A stretch of 55,548 nucleotides of DNA from DASYAE01 sp036501535 (GCA_036501535.1 DASYAE010000175.1:1-55548); one strand, 5' to 3'. Positions 40,004 through 48,772 are shown, numbered from the stretch's first letter. The notes: a model not told the origin generated them from the letters alone. Program-made: numbers and translations.

Positions 40004-41180
40004 CGCCGTCTTCCGCGATCACTGGGGCCGCGTCCTGGCGACGCTGGTCGGCGTGCTCGGCGACATCGAGCTGGCCGAGGAGGCCGCGGCCGAGGCGTTC
40101 GCGACCGCGGCCGAGCGCTGGCCGCGCGACGGGGAGCCGGCCAACCCGGTCGGCTGGCTGGTCACGACCGCGCGCAACCGCGCGATCGACCAGATCCGGC
40201 GGCAGAAGGTCCTCGCCGCCAAGACGAGGCTGCTCGCACGCGACCTCGAGCTGTCGGAGGCGGCGATGGACGATTCGGGCACTGCGGCCCTCCGCGACGA
40301 ACGGCTCGAACTGATATTCACCTGCTGCCATCCCTCGCTCGCCCTCGACACGCAGGTGGCGCTGACGTTGCGCACGCTCGGCGGCCTGTCCACCGAGGAG
40401 ATCGCGCTGGCGTTCCTCGTCCCGCCGGAGACCATGAGCAAGCGGTTGACCCGGGCCAAGCACAAGATCCGCGACGCGGGCATCCCGTTCGCCGTGCCGC
40501 CCGACCACCGGCTGCCCGACCGGCTCGCCGCCGTCCTCACCGTGGTGTACCTGATCTTCAACGAGGGCTGGGGCGGCGGCCGGATCGACCTGGCCGCCGA
40601 GGCGATCCGGCTCGGCCGGGCCCTGGCCGACCTCATGCCCGACGAGGCCGAGGTGCTCGCCCTGCTCGCGCTCATGCTCCTGCACGACGCGCGCCGGTCC
40701 GCCCGGGTCCGCGAGGGGCGGGCCGTCCCGCTCGACGAGCAGGACCGCGGCCTGTGGAGCGAATCACAGCTCGCCGAAGGCCGGCGGTTCCTGCAGGCGT
40801 CGACGTCCCGCGGCCGGGTCGGCCCGTACCTCGTGCAGGCCGCGATCGCCGACCTGCATCTGCAGCAGCCGCGCGACTGGCCGCAGATCGCAGCGCTCTA
40901 CGAGACGCTCGCCCGGCAGACCGGCTCGCCGGTCGTCGAGATGAACCGGGCCGTCGCGGTCGCCGAGACACAGGGGCCCGAGGCCGGGCTGGCGATCCTC
41001 GACGCGCTCGAGCTCGATCAGTACCGGTACTTCCACTCGACCCGCGCGGAGCTGCTTCGCCGCGCCGGCCGCGTGGAACAGGCGCGGGACGCTTATCAGC
41101 GCGCACTCGACCTCGCACAGACCGACCCCGAGCGGCGCCTGCTGGAAAGCCGGCTCGCCGAGTTGAAGGGCCGGACTTAG
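39993..41180 (+). CDS. ECF42-type RNA polymerase sigma factor with C-terminal TPR domain
   Basis: 395 residues. Region 2 has ELAEEAAAEAFATAAERWPRDGEPANPVGWLVTTARNRAIDQIRR; region 4 has VALTLRTLGGLSTEEIALAFLVPPETMSKRLTRAKHKIR. The remaining 220 residues are the DUF6596/TPR extension characteristic of ECF42 (VYLIFNEGWGGG..., and TPR-like helices to the end), reported to be needed for activity instead of an anti-sigma factor. GTG start overlaps the DGPF gene. The 3' end overlaps the convergent small gene by 4 bp. Confidence 0.93.
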   Translation: MALDAVFRDHWGRVLATLVGVLGDIELAEEAAAEAFATAAERWPRDGEPANPVGWLVTTARNRAIDQIRRQKVLAAKTRLLARDLELSEAAMDDSGTAALRDERLELIFTCCHPSLALDTQVALTLRTLGGLSTEEIALAFLVPPETMSKRLTRAKHKIRDAGIPFAVPPDHRLPDRLAAVLTVVYLIFNEGWGGGRIDLAAEAIRLGRALADLMPDEAEVLALLALMLLHDARRSARVREGRAVPLDEQDRGLWSESQLAEGRRFLQASTSRGRVGPYLVQAAIADLHLQQPRDWPQIAALYETLARQTGSPVVEMNRAVAVAETQGPEAGLAILDALELDQYRYFHSTRAELLRRAGRVEQARDAYQRALDLAQTDPERRLLESRLAELKGRT

Positions 41181-41584
41181 TCGGCGACCAGCCGCGTCGA
41201 CTGGTCCGCCTGCTCGCGCTGGCGGCGCAGTTCGTAGGTGCCCGGGCCGATGCCGCTGTAGGCGTGCTCCGGATGCGCGAGGTAGGCGGTCGCGCCCTCC
41301 TCGACGGTCAGCACGCCGAGTATCTGCCTGCTGCTGCCGCGCTCCTCGGTGAAGAACACCGCACCGACCGCGAGCAGCAGGTGCGTGTTGGCTTCCGCCT
41401 GGCCGCGCAGGACCGGCACGCCCTGCTCGCGCACGGGGGTGCCGGCCGGCTTGCGGTTGGCCGGGACAACCGCCACGTCGCCCTGGAACTGCAGGCCGGT
41501 CAGGATCGGGATCTCGGCCTGCCGGTCGAGGTGCTCGTCGACGGTGACGCCGAAGGTGGCGATGGCCTCTTGGAGGGTGGGCAT
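41177..41584 (-). CDS. small protein associated with DUF6745 gene
   Basis: 135 residues, soluble, mostly beta: GLQFQGDVAVVPA, THLLLAVGAVFFTEE, LGVLTVEEGATAYLAHPEHAYSGIGPGTYELRRQREQ. The pattern 'Q-GDV-x-V-P ... H-x-L ... HPEH-x2-IGPGTYEL-x-RQRE' is compact and conserved-looking, but I do not recognise an enzyme. It is 30 bp downstream of the DUF6745 gene on the same strand with its own AAGGAG, so they should be made together. Confidence 0.7.
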   Translation of the reverse strand: MPTLQEAIATFGVTVDEHLDRQAEIPILTGLQFQGDVAVVPANRKPAGTPVREQGVPVLRGQAEANTHLLLAVGAVFFTEERGSSRQILGVLTVEEGATAYLAHPEHAYSGIGPGTYELRRQREQADQSTRLVAD

Positions 41585-41614
41585 CTGCGGGGGCTCCTTA
41601 GCCTCTCGTCGGGA

Positions 41615-42880
41615 TCAGGATCGACGTTGCGCCTTCGCGTACTGCTGCGCGGTCAGGCCGTAGGTCCAGGCGGCGGCCTCGATGGCATCCTTGCAGTGAG
41701 CGGGGACAGTCAGGCCGAAGCGGCGGCGGGTGCCGTCCCGCTCGACCGTGCCGTTGGTGCACAGCAGGACCCGCACATGCGAGCTGTAGACGGCCTCGGG
41801 GACGTCGTGCAGGGTGAGGCTCTGGCCGGGGTTGCCGGGATCCGGCACCTCGGGCCCGACCTGTTCGAGTTCTGCTTCGGCGATGAAGCGGTCCCAGCCG
41901 CGGCGCTCGATCGCGCTGCGGCGGATCTCCGCGTTGGGCTCGCGCAGGATCTCGTCGGTGGCGAGGGAGTCCTCGACGACGGCCCTCGGGACGTGCGTGC
42001 CGTGCCAGAAGCAGAGCCCGAAGCCGTCGGCCCAGACGGCCGCGGGCCCGTCGGCGCGGTGCGGCCGGCGGGTGGCCCAGCGGCCCTCGCCGACATCCTC
42101 GAGGTACAGCTCGATCGGGCGCGGGCAGAGGACGGCGAACTCGTGGAACGGCCACACCCACCAGCCGGCCGGCGTCCCCTTCGCAGCGGCCTGTTGCGCC
42201 GCGGTCTGCCGTGGCAGCTCATCGTCGTCCTTGTCGTCGGGCAGCGGCGCGTTCTGCAGCAGGGTGCCGGTCAGCGCCAGCCAGGCACTGGATCGTAAGC
42301 CTGCCACGCCCGTCTGCCACAGCCGGCGGACCTCGCCGCGCACCGTGTCCTGCCGGGTGCTGCCTACCGCCGCATCCACCGAAGCACGCACTGCGGTGTC
42401 CGATGCGTCGGCGAGCAGGCTCAGGAGGTCGGCGACCCATTCGTTCTTGGACTCGCTCTTCGTCACGGCGCGTTTCGTCTCAGCCGCCAGCGAAGCCAGC
42501 GCGGAGTCGAGTGCTGCGACGACGTCGGTGCTCAGCGCGGCGCCCGCGGCGCCGTGCACCGGATCGCCCACCAGGCCGGCGGATGCGGCGTGAACGGCGG
42601 TGCGCACCGCGTTGCCCACCGGCTCGCCGGCGGTCTCGTCGATGGCGCGGTAGACCGACTCCAGGACGCGGCTGTTGCGGTGCCCGGTGGCCAGGCAGGC
42701 GGCGATGGGTGCGGCGAACGCGCCTGCGAGCGGCGAGGGCGCCCACACGACGTGTTGCGGGAGCGGGACCCCGATCTGCGTGTAGCAGGCGCCGAGGGCG
42801 GACTCCCACGCCCACTTCTCAGCGGCGTCCGCGTTCAACGTCGGGTAGGGCGGCGCGGCTGGATTCGGCGGTGCATTCAC
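41615..42880 (-). CDS. DUF6745-domain protein
   Basis: 421 residues, cytoplasmic. The first 230 are Ala-rich and helical. The second half contains the DUF6745 signature: WPFHEFAVLCPRPIELYLEDVG, RPHRADGPAAVWADGFGLCFWHGTHVP and EDSLATDEILREPNAEIRRSAIERRGWDRFIAEA. Function of the domain is unknown; such proteins occur with LRR/TIGR02996 proteins in large-genome bacteria, as here. GTG 42880 with GAGAGG 8 nt upstream. One TTA codon (residue 195). Divergent from the LRR/hydroxylase operon. Confidence 0.85.
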   Translation of the reverse strand: MNAPPNPAAPPYPTLNADAAEKWAWESALGACYTQIGVPLPQHVVWAPSPLAGAFAAPIAACLATGHRNSRVLESVYRAIDETAGEPVGNAVRTAVHAASAGLVGDPVHGAAGAALSTDVVAALDSALASLAAETKRAVTKSESKNEWVADLLSLLADASDTAVRASVDAAVGSTRQDTVRGEVRRLWQTGVAGLRSSAWLALTGTLLQNAPLPDDKDDDELPRQTAAQQAAAKGTPAGWWVWPFHEFAVLCPRPIELYLEDVGEGRWATRRPHRADGPAAVWADGFGLCFWHGTHVPRAVVEDSLATDEILREPNAEIRRSAIERRGWDRFIAEAELEQVGPEVPDPGNPGQSLTLHDVPEAVYSSHVRVLLCTNGTVERDGTRRRFGLTVPAHCKDAIEAAAWTYGLTAQQYAKAQRRS

Positions 42881-42997
42881 AGTGGCGACCTCTCACTCAT
42901 GACGGCCCCTCACTCCGCCGGAGGACGCCACAACGTACACCGTTCCGGGCCCGGTTGTCTACGTCATCGATTATGCATCTTGCCTGGTCAGGTGGCC

Positions 42998-43035
42998 TTG
43001 ACGCCGCACTTGCGGTACGTACAATTGTTCGAATG
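42998..43035 (+). promoter_or_regulatory. consensus leaderless promoter of the LRR gene
   Basis: -35 TTGACG (42998-43003), 16-bp spacer, -10 TACAAT (43020-43025), then 7 nt to ATG 43033. This is the clearest housekeeping-type (HrdB-like) promoter in the window and shows that transcription starts at or next to the A of the start codon. Confidence 0.75.
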
Positions 43036-43938
43036 CAGGCGACCGACGCGGAAGACATCGAAGAGGCGTTGCGGGCCGATCCGGACGATCCCGCCGGGTG
43101 GCGCGCGTACGGCGACTGGCTGTCAGAGCACGGCGACGCCAGGGGCGAGCTGATCGCGCTCGAGCAACGGCTGGCCCGGCTGCGCCCGGTCGACCGGCCG
43201 AAGGCGCGGCGCGAGATCGCCGACTTCGTCGCAGAGCACGAAGGCAACTGGGACGACGGGCTGCCGTCCGGCGCGCGGGTGATCGGGCGCCGGCACGGCT
43301 TCCCGACGGCAGTGGCCGTGGACTGGTCCGACGAAGCACACGACACCGTCGAGCAGGTGCTGCGCAGCAGATTCGTGACCACGCTCAGGATCCAGCCGGA
43401 CGCGGCGACCGAGGCGGACGCGTGGTGCGAGGAGTGGGGGGACTGGTACGACGGCAACGCGCCGCGGCCCGCGCAGCTCGCAGCGCAGTTCGCCGGCTTG
43501 GATCTCGGCCGGCTCGGCGAGCTCGACCTGCGCTACATGTACATCGGCCACACCGGAGCCGAGGACCTCGCCTCCCTGCTGGTGTCGGACCGGCTGCGGA
43601 CGCTGGACCTGCGCTACTGCCTCGTCGAGGACTCGGGCCTGACCGCGCTCGCGGCGTGCCCGCAACTCAGGGGCCTGCGGGGGCTGCACCTCCAGCGCAA
43701 CAGGCTGACCGCCGAGGGGGTGCACCAGCTGCATCAGTTCCCTGAGCTCAGGGAGCTCGACCTGCGGTACAACGACATCGGCGAAGACGGCGCGCAGGCC
43801 CTGCTCGACGCCCCGTTCGTCGGCTCGCTGGCGCGATTGTGGCTCTACAGCGTCGATGTCGGCGACAAGGGAGTACAGAGACTGGCCCAGGCCTCGGCGC
43901 TGCCCCCGGGGCTTCGCAGCCTGTGGAGGTGCGTGTGA
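43033..43938 (+). CDS. TIGR02996/leucine-rich-repeat protein
   Basis: 301 residues. The N-terminus is the TIGR02996 'repeat-companion' motif (DPAGWRAYGDWLSEHGDARGELIALEQRL, residues about 17-48). After a linker with GNWDDGLP, four to five ribonuclease-inhibitor-type LRRs follow (LGELDLRYMYIGHTGAEDLA; LRTLDLRYCLVEDSGLTALA; LRGLHLQRNRLTAEGVHQL; LRELDLRYNDIGEDGAQALL). A protein-binding scaffold. Its TGA overlaps the GTG of the next gene, so LRR protein and 2OG-oxygenase-like protein are made in step and may interact. Confidence 0.9.
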   Translation: MQATDAEDIEEALRADPDDPAGWRAYGDWLSEHGDARGELIALEQRLARLRPVDRPKARREIADFVAEHEGNWDDGLPSGARVIGRRHGFPTAVAVDWSDEAHDTVEQVLRSRFVTTLRIQPDAATEADAWCEEWGDWYDGNAPRPAQLAAQFAGLDLGRLGELDLRYMYIGHTGAEDLASLLVSDRLRTLDLRYCLVEDSGLTALAACPQLRGLRGLHLQRNRLTAEGVHQLHQFPELRELDLRYNDIGEDGAQALLDAPFVGSLARLWLYSVDVGDKGVQRLAQASALPPGLRSLWRCV

Positions 43939-45836
43939 GCGTCGAACTGCGGGACCGCTTCTTCGCCTTGTCCGCCGGTGAAGGCTCCGCCGAGCAGGCC
44001 GAGCAGTATCGGGCGCAGGTCGACGCGATCGACGTCGATCCGGTCGCATCGCTGGACGGGCTGGATGTCTCGTGGCATCCCTCGGCGCGGTTCAAGGCGG
44101 TGCGGTACGTCGATGCCGAGCTGATCGATGAGCGGGTGCGGGACCTGTTCGCGCGGCCGAGTGCCGAGGCGCCGTACCTGGCGGCAGTGTTCGTCGATCC
44201 TTGTGAACTCTCCTTTCGCACGTTCGAGAGCATCGTCCCGCTGGACCGCCTGTTCGAGGGCGTGCCGCTGGAGCTCGAGCCGACCGAGTGGACCGAGCAC
44301 GCCGAGGGAGTGTTCTCCTTCTCCTTGCAGATGCCGGCGCAGGCCCGGGAACGGTTGGCCCGGCTCGACGAACTGAATCTGTATGTGCCGCCGCTGAATG
44401 CCGCCACGCGGGGTGGCGAGCGGTTCATCTTCCATTCGGCGCTGCTGGCCGAGGCGCTGAGCGCGGCAGTGGCTGACACACTGCCATCTGCGATCGCGCA
44501 GGGTTTCTCGCACGTGAACCCGGTGTTCCGGTGCAACCGGTTCGGGCCCGAAGACGCGAACTTCCACCGGCACCGGGACACCCCGTACTTCGATCACGCG
44601 CGGCACCACATCTCCCGCTACACGGTGCTGATTTACCTGACCGGCGGCGCCGGCGCGCCGGCGCTGGACCTGCCCGGCGCCGCGCTGCACGAGATCGGCG
44701 AGTTCACCTGCGTCGTGTTCGATCAGCGCTTTGAGCACGAGGGCGCGCCCTACCGCGAGGGCCGCAAGGTGTTCCTGCGCACCGAACTTGTCTTCACTGT
44801 TGACGAGGTCGCCGAGGTGCCGCAGATTGGCGAGTTGTTCAGCAAGGCCTGCTACCTGACCGGCGAGAGCGTCTTCGCCCCGGAACTGGCCCGACACGCC
44901 GACGCCTATTACAACCAGGTGGCCGCCGCACACTGGAACGGCTTAGGCAAGGGTCCGGCTCGCGAGACGTTCCTACACAAAGAGTTTCGCGGAATGCACT
45001 TCGTGGCCAACGGCTACGACTTCTGGTTTGCCAAATCCGACGGACTGCCGCTGATCGACTGCGCCGCGATCACGCTGCTGGACTACTTCAACTGCAAGAT
45101 CGACGGCGCCGCGTTCCGGTCGCTGTGTGACACCGAGATCATCGAGTCCGACAACGCCGGCTGGATCCCCGACTTCCTGCACACCCGCTCCCCGCAGTGC
45201 CAATCGGCCATCACCCGCATCGACAAGGCCCTGCTGTTCCCCGAGCCGGAGGAGCCGAACGGCCAGTGCTGCCCGAACCACGGCCCCGGATTCGACCCCA
45301 CTCGCCACGATGACCTCGTCAAGCTCTACGCGAAGGCGCAGTCCTTCACCCAGGCGCACATCTTGCCCGCGCCGATCCTCATGCTCGGCCAGGACATCGC
45401 CCTCGACCCGGACCGGTTCGTCATCCGGGACGACCGCATCCACGTGCTCGGCAGGGAGCTCACTCCGGTGAACTTCGCAGCCTGCTGGAACGACGGATCC
45501 CGTGAGGACGACTACTTGAACACCGAGGGGACGGTCGGCGTGGCGCAACTGCTCGTGCCGCCGATCACCTTCACCGAATCCGCCGGCTGCTTCCACCTCG
45601 GCTTCGACTTCTTTCGCAACGCCTGGATGGTGGACCACAGGCAGGCCGTCGTGCCGGTCCCGCGGTTCACCGACGCCCCGTGGGCCGACCCCGACGACAG
45701 CAACAGTCACGCCTGGCTGATGGATGTGGACCGTTCCCTCGCAGACACCGGAATCCCGTTGCCGGCCAGCGAATTCTGGGACGAGGAGGAGTACCAGTTC
45801 GACCTCGAGGACGAGGACGACGAGGACGACTCCTGA
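43935..45836 (+). CDS. large protein with a prolyl-4-hydroxylase-type 2OG-Fe(II) oxygenase core
   Basis: 633 residues. The centre (about 160-290) shows the double-stranded beta-helix iron site: H213-x-D215 (FHRHRDTPYF), distal H268 and K278 ten residues later as 2-oxoglutarate binder, with YTVLIYLTGG and FTCVVFDQRFEHEG strands between. The 150 residues before and 340 after are unassigned; the latter are rich in Cys/His/Trp (CCPNHGPGF, HLGFDFFRNAWMVDH) and the protein ends in a run of Glu/Asp. Start GTG 43935 is set by GGAGG 5 nt upstream and overlap with the LRR stop. A TTA codon is at residue 337. It probably hydroxylates a protein or peptide; the LRR partner may select it. Confidence 0.72.
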   Translation: MSVELRDRFFALSAGEGSAEQAEQYRAQVDAIDVDPVASLDGLDVSWHPSARFKAVRYVDAELIDERVRDLFARPSAEAPYLAAVFVDPCELSFRTFESIVPLDRLFEGVPLELEPTEWTEHAEGVFSFSLQMPAQARERLARLDELNLYVPPLNAATRGGERFIFHSALLAEALSAAVADTLPSAIAQGFSHVNPVFRCNRFGPEDANFHRHRDTPYFDHARHHISRYTVLIYLTGGAGAPALDLPGAALHEIGEFTCVVFDQRFEHEGAPYREGRKVFLRTELVFTVDEVAEVPQIGELFSKACYLTGESVFAPELARHADAYYNQVAAAHWNGLGKGPARETFLHKEFRGMHFVANGYDFWFAKSDGLPLIDCAAITLLDYFNCKIDGAAFRSLCDTEIIESDNAGWIPDFLHTRSPQCQSAITRIDKALLFPEPEEPNGQCCPNHGPGFDPTRHDDLVKLYAKAQSFTQAHILPAPILMLGQDIALDPDRFVIRDDRIHVLGRELTPVNFAACWNDGSREDDYLNTEGTVGVAQLLVPPITFTESAGCFHLGFDFFRNAWMVDHRQAVVPVPRFTDAPWADPDDSNSHAWLMDVDRSLADTGIPLPASEFWDEEEYQFDLEDEDDEDDS

Positions 45837-45852
45837 CGGAATGAGGCCTAGT

Positions 45853-46890
45853 TCATTCGTCGGTCGTGCTGTTGGAAGGGTCTGCTTCTTCCGTCTCCGT
45901 CTCCGGGTCGGGCGTCGCGCTTGAGGCACTAGGCGGCCCCGTTGCGGTAAGGGGGCTGCGTCTGCGGGCGATGTAGGCCCCGAAGCCGCCGCCGGTGGCC
46001 AGCAGCACGACGATTGCTGCGAACCCTATGAAAGTCGCAGCCGTGGGGCCGCTGGAGGCCGTCGCGTCGCCCACCGACTTCACGTCGCCGAAGTTGTCGG
46101 CGGAGGCGGACCGATCCGATCCGGATCCTGAGCCCGCGCCGGTGGCAGCGCCGTTTGCCGAGGTGGAGGGTGACGCGGTCGCCGACGATCCGGCAAACGC
46201 CGTTGCCGAGACAGAACCTTCCGACGACGCAGGTATGGGGAAGATCCCTGCCGAGGCCGGCGATCCCGGTCCCGCACCGCCGCCGCCGCTCTGTCCCGCG
46301 GCCGGCGGCGCGTAAGTGAGCGCCGCGACGCCGGCCGGCGACGAGATCCCGCCGGCTCCGGAGCACGACTCAGTGCCCAGATAGCTGAAGAAGGCCGCGT
46401 AGTTCCCGGCCGCCATGCCGCTGGTGAACCCGACCGTCACAAACAACGAATACGATCCGGGCGGAAGGTCCTCCGTCCCGGTCTTTCCCGACCACACCCA
46501 GTTCCCGCCGACCCCGCCGAACTCGCCGGAGCCGTCCCACAACATCGAGTCGCTGCCCGAGTCGCCGCTCACCGCCCAGGTGAAGGCAGGCGCGCCGGCC
46601 GGCGCCGGCGAGCCGCTGGCCATCCCGTCGATCGCGAACACGAAATTGACGTCCATCTCGGTGGACACGGTCAGGCCGAGCGTCTCGGACGCGATGCCGT
46701 TCGCGGTGTCGGCTGCGGTCGTCCCGATCGGCGCCGCCGTGATCAGGCCATTGATCGGCGGCTGCGCCGGACTCGGACAGTCCGCCGGGGCGACCGCGGC
46801 CGGCGGCGCCGCGGCCGCGAAGGCCGGGCCCGCGACCAGCGTCGTCGCAGCGCCGCAGAGCACTGTCAACACGGCGACGGTTCCGCGCAC
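45853..46890 (-). CDS. secreted, cell-surface protein with C-terminal membrane anchor
   Basis: 345 residues. Sec signal (VLTVLCGAATTLVAGPAFAAA), a beta-rich ectodomain (about 37-195; two Cys), a long Gly/Ser/Ala linker (about 196-285), one transmembrane helix (about 293-315: AATFIGFAAIVVLLATGGG), a basic stop (RRR) and an acidic cytoplasmic tail. This is the stalk design of actinobacterial surface proteins; no LPxTG is present. Ectodomain family not recognised. GTG start with GGGGGAAGGGG upstream. Convergent with the oxygenase gene, 16 bp apart. Confidence 0.78.
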   Translation of the reverse strand: MRGTVAVLTVLCGAATTLVAGPAFAAAAPPAAVAPADCPSPAQPPINGLITAAPIGTTAADTANGIASETLGLTVSTEMDVNFVFAIDGMASGSPAPAGAPAFTWAVSGDSGSDSMLWDGSGEFGGVGGNWVWSGKTGTEDLPPGSYSLFVTVGFTSGMAAGNYAAFFSYLGTESCSGAGGISSPAGVAALTYAPPAAGQSGGGGAGPGSPASAGIFPIPASSEGSVSATAFAGSSATASPSTSANGAATGAGSGSGSDRSASADNFGDVKSVGDATASSGPTAATFIGFAAIVVLLATGGGFGAYIARRRSPLTATGPPSASSATPDPETETEEADPSNSTTDE

Positions 46891-47016
46891 GGCTGCCCCT
46901 TCCCCCTGGCGACCACGATCCGCCGGCGTAAAACACCCGGCGCAATTTCACGGCGGCATAGGCTACCGCATCCTCCGGCCTGTACGGAGCGCGCAGGCAG
47001 TGCCGCCGCTCGGCCG

Positions 47017-47904
47017 TCACCCGTCTACGGAGGCTGCGATGATCCCGCGGAGGTCGAGGTCGTCGCCGCATATCCCGGCGAGCCAGCCGTCGTGGATATA
47101 TTCGACATCGTACGTGCTCGTGTCCAGCAGGGCGATACTGCCCGGCGCGACCTGCTGCCGGGGGTCGGCCTGGTCGGGCCTTCGCGGGTTCGCCTTGGGA
47201 AGGACCAGTACGGCGAGCGCGTATGACTGCGTGCGCCCGTAGGTGCGCGGGCCGTTCTCGTGGTGGTAGTGGCCGCTGACGTGCAGCCGCGGCTGGAGGT
47301 GTTCGATGAGCGCGGCCAGCTTCGGCGAGCCTGCGGTGTGCCCGCGCCAGTCCTGGCACATGCCGTACGGGCCGTCGTGCGTGACGAGGATGTCGACGCT
47401 TCCGGGCTCGGCGGCCAGCAGCCCGGCGTAGGCGGCCGCGTCGAAGTCCATGTGTCCGGCGGATTCGATCCGGCCCAGGAACGCGGTCCGCTGGCCGGCG
47501 ACAAGCAACTGGTGGCCGCAGGCGACGTGCCGGTAGGCGCCCGCCGGGTCGACCGCGACGACGGCGGCGCCCTCGGCCTCGGCGTGGAGGGCGGCGAGCC
47601 AGTCGAAGTCCTCGTGGTTGCCGCTGACGAACAGGATCGGCGGCACCTGCTCGAGGGCGAGCCGGATCGCCGAGGAGAGCTGCGGCGCCGGGTCGAGAAG
47701 GCGGAAGAAGTCCGCCTCGGCCGGGTTCTGCGCGGCGAAGCGTCGGCTGGGTCCGTCCATCCGGTCCGGTGTGGGATAAGCGCCGAGGTCGCCGACCTGG
47801 ACCACGGCATCCAGCCGGATCCCACGGTGGTGCTGGAGCGCCGCCGCCGCCGCGAGGGCGTGCAGCACACGGCCGTGGACGTCACCTATGAACGCGATCT
47901 TCAT
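47017..47904 (-). CDS. calcineurin-type metallophosphoesterase
   Basis: 295 residues. Metal-site motifs in order: FIGDVHGR (DxH), VQVGDLGAYP (GDxx), VSGNHEDFDWL (GNHE), THDGPYG and SGHYHHENG (GHxH). Cytosolic; closest in style to small phosphatases acting on nucleotides or nucleic-acid ends, but substrate unknown. Start ATG 47904 gives the family start MKIAFIGDVHGR and overlaps the stop of the EEP nuclease gene (ATGA), so the two are an operon of two phosphate-ester hydrolases. Confidence 0.92.
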   Translation of the reverse strand: MKIAFIGDVHGRVLHALAAAAALQHHRGIRLDAVVQVGDLGAYPTPDRMDGPSRRFAAQNPAEADFFRLLDPAPQLSSAIRLALEQVPPILFVSGNHEDFDWLAALHAEAEGAAVVAVDPAGAYRHVACGHQLLVAGQRTAFLGRIESAGHMDFDAAAYAGLLAAEPGSVDILVTHDGPYGMCQDWRGHTAGSPKLAALIEHLQPRLHVSGHYHHENGPRTYGRTQSYALAVLVLPKANPRRPDQADPRQQVAPGSIALLDTSTYDVEYIHDGWLAGICGDDLDLRGIIAASVDG

Positions 47905-48713
47905 TGACGCCTCCCATCCGGTCCGGCCGGTCCGGCGACCGGTGTGAAGTCGACGCGAAGCGGCAGGTGGTCGGAAGGTTCCTGCAGCGAGGGCAGCGCT
48001 GTGTCGCGGGAGAGGGTGGGCAGTATGCCGGGGCGCGGGGCGAGTCGTCCTGCGGAGAACAGTAGATAGTCCAGTTTGCGCGGCCGGCCGTTGATGGCGC
48101 AGGTGTCCCACGGGCGCTGGCTGTGGCAGCTGTCTTCCATTCCCCGCTCCCGCGCGGTCGCCAGTACAATGTTGTTTGACGTGGCATTGAAGTCGCCTGC
48201 GAAGATCCAGACGGCGTCCGGCGCCGTGGCGTCGCGGTGATCGAGCAGTTCGAGCATCTGCCGGTGGCCGACATGCTCGGCGGACGGCGCCGAGCGCGGC
48301 TGCCAGGCCAGGTGGGTGCACGCGACGTGCAGCGGCCGGCCGTCGAGGGCGAGCCGGGCGATCAGCGCCAGGTTGGCGCGGTCGGGACGGTGCGCCTGGA
48401 AGCGCAGCTCCTCGTGGCCGGACCAGGCGAAAAGCAGGCGCCTGGCGAAGACGGCCACCCCGTCGGGGCGCCGGGGGCGCTGGAGGTAGGCGCCGCGGTG
48501 GCTGGCGTCGAGACGAGCCCGCAACTCGTCGTGGATGTCGGGTTCGAGTTCCTGCAAGCACAGCAGGTCGGCATCGAGCTCGGTGAGCCGGGCCAGCAGC
48601 AGTGCGCGGCGCCGGGCCGCATCGAGGGCCCCGCCGGGGCAGAGGGGGTAGCGATCGGGATGGGCGTAGGACGGGGCCAGAACGTTGTAGGTCACAGCAT
48701 TGAACGTGTTCAT
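47901..48713 (-). CDS. endonuclease/exonuclease/phosphatase (EEP) family protein
   Basis: 270 residues. EEP fold landmarks: NAVTYNVLAPSYA (Asn start), LLCLQELEPDIH (catalytic-metal Glu), HVACTHLAWQP, IFAGDFNATSNN (GDFN) and PSDHLPLRVDF (catalytic SDH). Members cut DNA/RNA (CCR4-type deadenylase-like) or phosphoester lipids. Start ATG 48713 is supported by a leaderless -10 (TACGGT, complement of 48721-48726) exactly 7 nt upstream; the longer frame to 48791 would overlap the divergent gene. Coupled to the phosphoesterase. Confidence 0.9.
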   Translation of the reverse strand: MNTFNAVTYNVLAPSYAHPDRYPLCPGGALDAARRRALLLARLTELDADLLCLQELEPDIHDELRARLDASHRGAYLQRPRRPDGVAVFARRLLFAWSGHEELRFQAHRPDRANLALIARLALDGRPLHVACTHLAWQPRSAPSAEHVGHRQMLELLDHRDATAPDAVWIFAGDFNATSNNIVLATARERGMEDSCHSQRPWDTCAINGRPRKLDYLLFSAGRLAPRPGILPTLSRDTALPSLQEPSDHLPLRVDFTPVAGPAGPDGRRQ

Positions 48714-48726
48714 CCAGTGCACCGTA
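48714..48726 (-). promoter_or_regulatory. leaderless promoter of the EEP gene
   Basis: On the minus strand TACGGT is followed by 7 nt and ATG 48713; no ribosome site is present. Confidence 0.5.
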
Positions 48727-48772
48727 CTTACCGGCGACCGGACCAAACCAGGACACGTTTTCGGACATCGCC

